Shown here: one piece after another, positions 63,979-64,000 of the stretch | How positions within the stretch are numbered: position 1 is the stretch's first letter | How the letters are laid out: the number at the start of each line of letters is the position of its first letter | From: Alphaproteobacteria bacterium | GTDB taxonomy: Bacteria > Pseudomonadota > Alphaproteobacteria > Rhodobacterales > Rhodobacteraceae | Assembly: GCA_030424645.1 (NCBI GenBank) | Contig: JAUHWP010000003.1 | Span: 1-64,000, forward strand | Direction of reading: 5' to 3' | DNA length: 64,000 nucleotides | Notes under the pieces: generated by a model | What the model was told of the DNA's origin: nothing | The model's database searches: none | Seen by the model: only the letters and a program-made list of their open reading frames with translations | Made by a program: the position numbers and the translations under genes

Positions 63979-64000
63979 ATGACCGACACCCCCATCAAGA
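63979..64000 (+). CDS. 5' end of a further operon gene (truncated by window edge)
   Basis: ATG at 63979 directly follows the TGA of the synthetase gene, with AGGAG at 63966-63970. Only seven residues, MTDTPIK, are visible. Such a start is reminiscent of enoyl-CoA hydratase or carnitinyl-CoA dehydratase proteins, which would fit the operon, but this cannot be established from seven residues. Confidence 0.5.

Overview
The window reads as chromosomal DNA of a high-GC alphaproteobacterium, most likely a marine Rhodobacteraceae (Roseobacter-type). The evidence is family content: a B12-dependent ribonucleotide reductase (NrdJ), DUF2852 and DUF4167 proteins, an aglEFGAK alpha-glucoside system with AglR, a carnitine-type catabolic operon, and a GTTC-N7-GTTC direct-repeat SOS box upstream of uvrA, the LexA site known from Rhodobacter. 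I see no rRNA, CRISPR array, prophage or insertion sequence. One tRNA gene (proline, UGG) is present. Everything here is read by eye from sequence; no database search was run.

Layout. 1-1.5 kb: two overlapping genes of unknown function with lower GC than the rest, probably accessory. 1.6-8.2 kb: glnE (nitrogen control of glutamine synthetase), a YbaK-type deacylase, cytochrome b561, DUF2852, RDD and bpt (N-end rule leucyl transferase). 8.4-10.9 kb: ilvI-ilvH behind a leader with a 15-codon peptide rich in Ile/Leu/Val codons, an antiterminator and a terminator. 11-17.4 kb: a divergent cold-shock-like protein, nrdJ, a 741-nt stretch without a convincing gene that holds a candidate NrdR box, tRNA-Pro, a DUF192 protein and a double cold-shock-domain protein. 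17.5-27.7 kb: pdxH, fabI, gpt, DUF4167, prfA-prmC (translation termination pair), a small secreted protein, DUF1499, agmatinase-type ureohydrolase, an M20 amidohydrolase, mazG and an orphan iron-type binding protein. 27.7-46.4 kb: uvrA, rhodanese, lpd, DUF924, an MFS transporter, queA, a giant AsmA-like envelope protein, bcp-DUF455, an M23 peptidase-bactofilin pair, DUF2189, an MltB-like lytic transglycosylase and prfB.

46.4-56.5 kb is a coherent sugar island: an ABC importer for alpha-glucosides (aglE, F, G, K) with its alpha-glucosidase (aglA) runs one way, while the LacI-type regulator, a GH1 beta-glucosidase and glucokinase run the other way. Two identical 16-nt operators lie at the predicted starts of the two divergent promoters. 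Imported disaccharide would be hydrolysed to glucose and phosphorylated by Glk.

57.1-64 kb is a carnitine catabolic operon controlled by a GlxA/CdhR-type regulator: dehydrocarnitine cleavage enzyme, L-carnitine dehydrogenase fused to a betainyl-CoA thioesterase, acyl-CoA dehydrogenase, ADP-forming acyl-CoA synthetase and the first codons of a further gene. The last members suggest an upper route from gamma-butyrobetaine or crotonobetaine into carnitine and then glycine betaine.

Most noteworthy non-coding structure: the ilvIH attenuator; the paired agl operators; the SOS box at uvrA; two copies of a roughly 114-bp double-hairpin palindromic element (33.4 and 45.1 kb); an inverted 22-nt repeat inside the carnitine operon; and several strong dyads upstream of individual genes.
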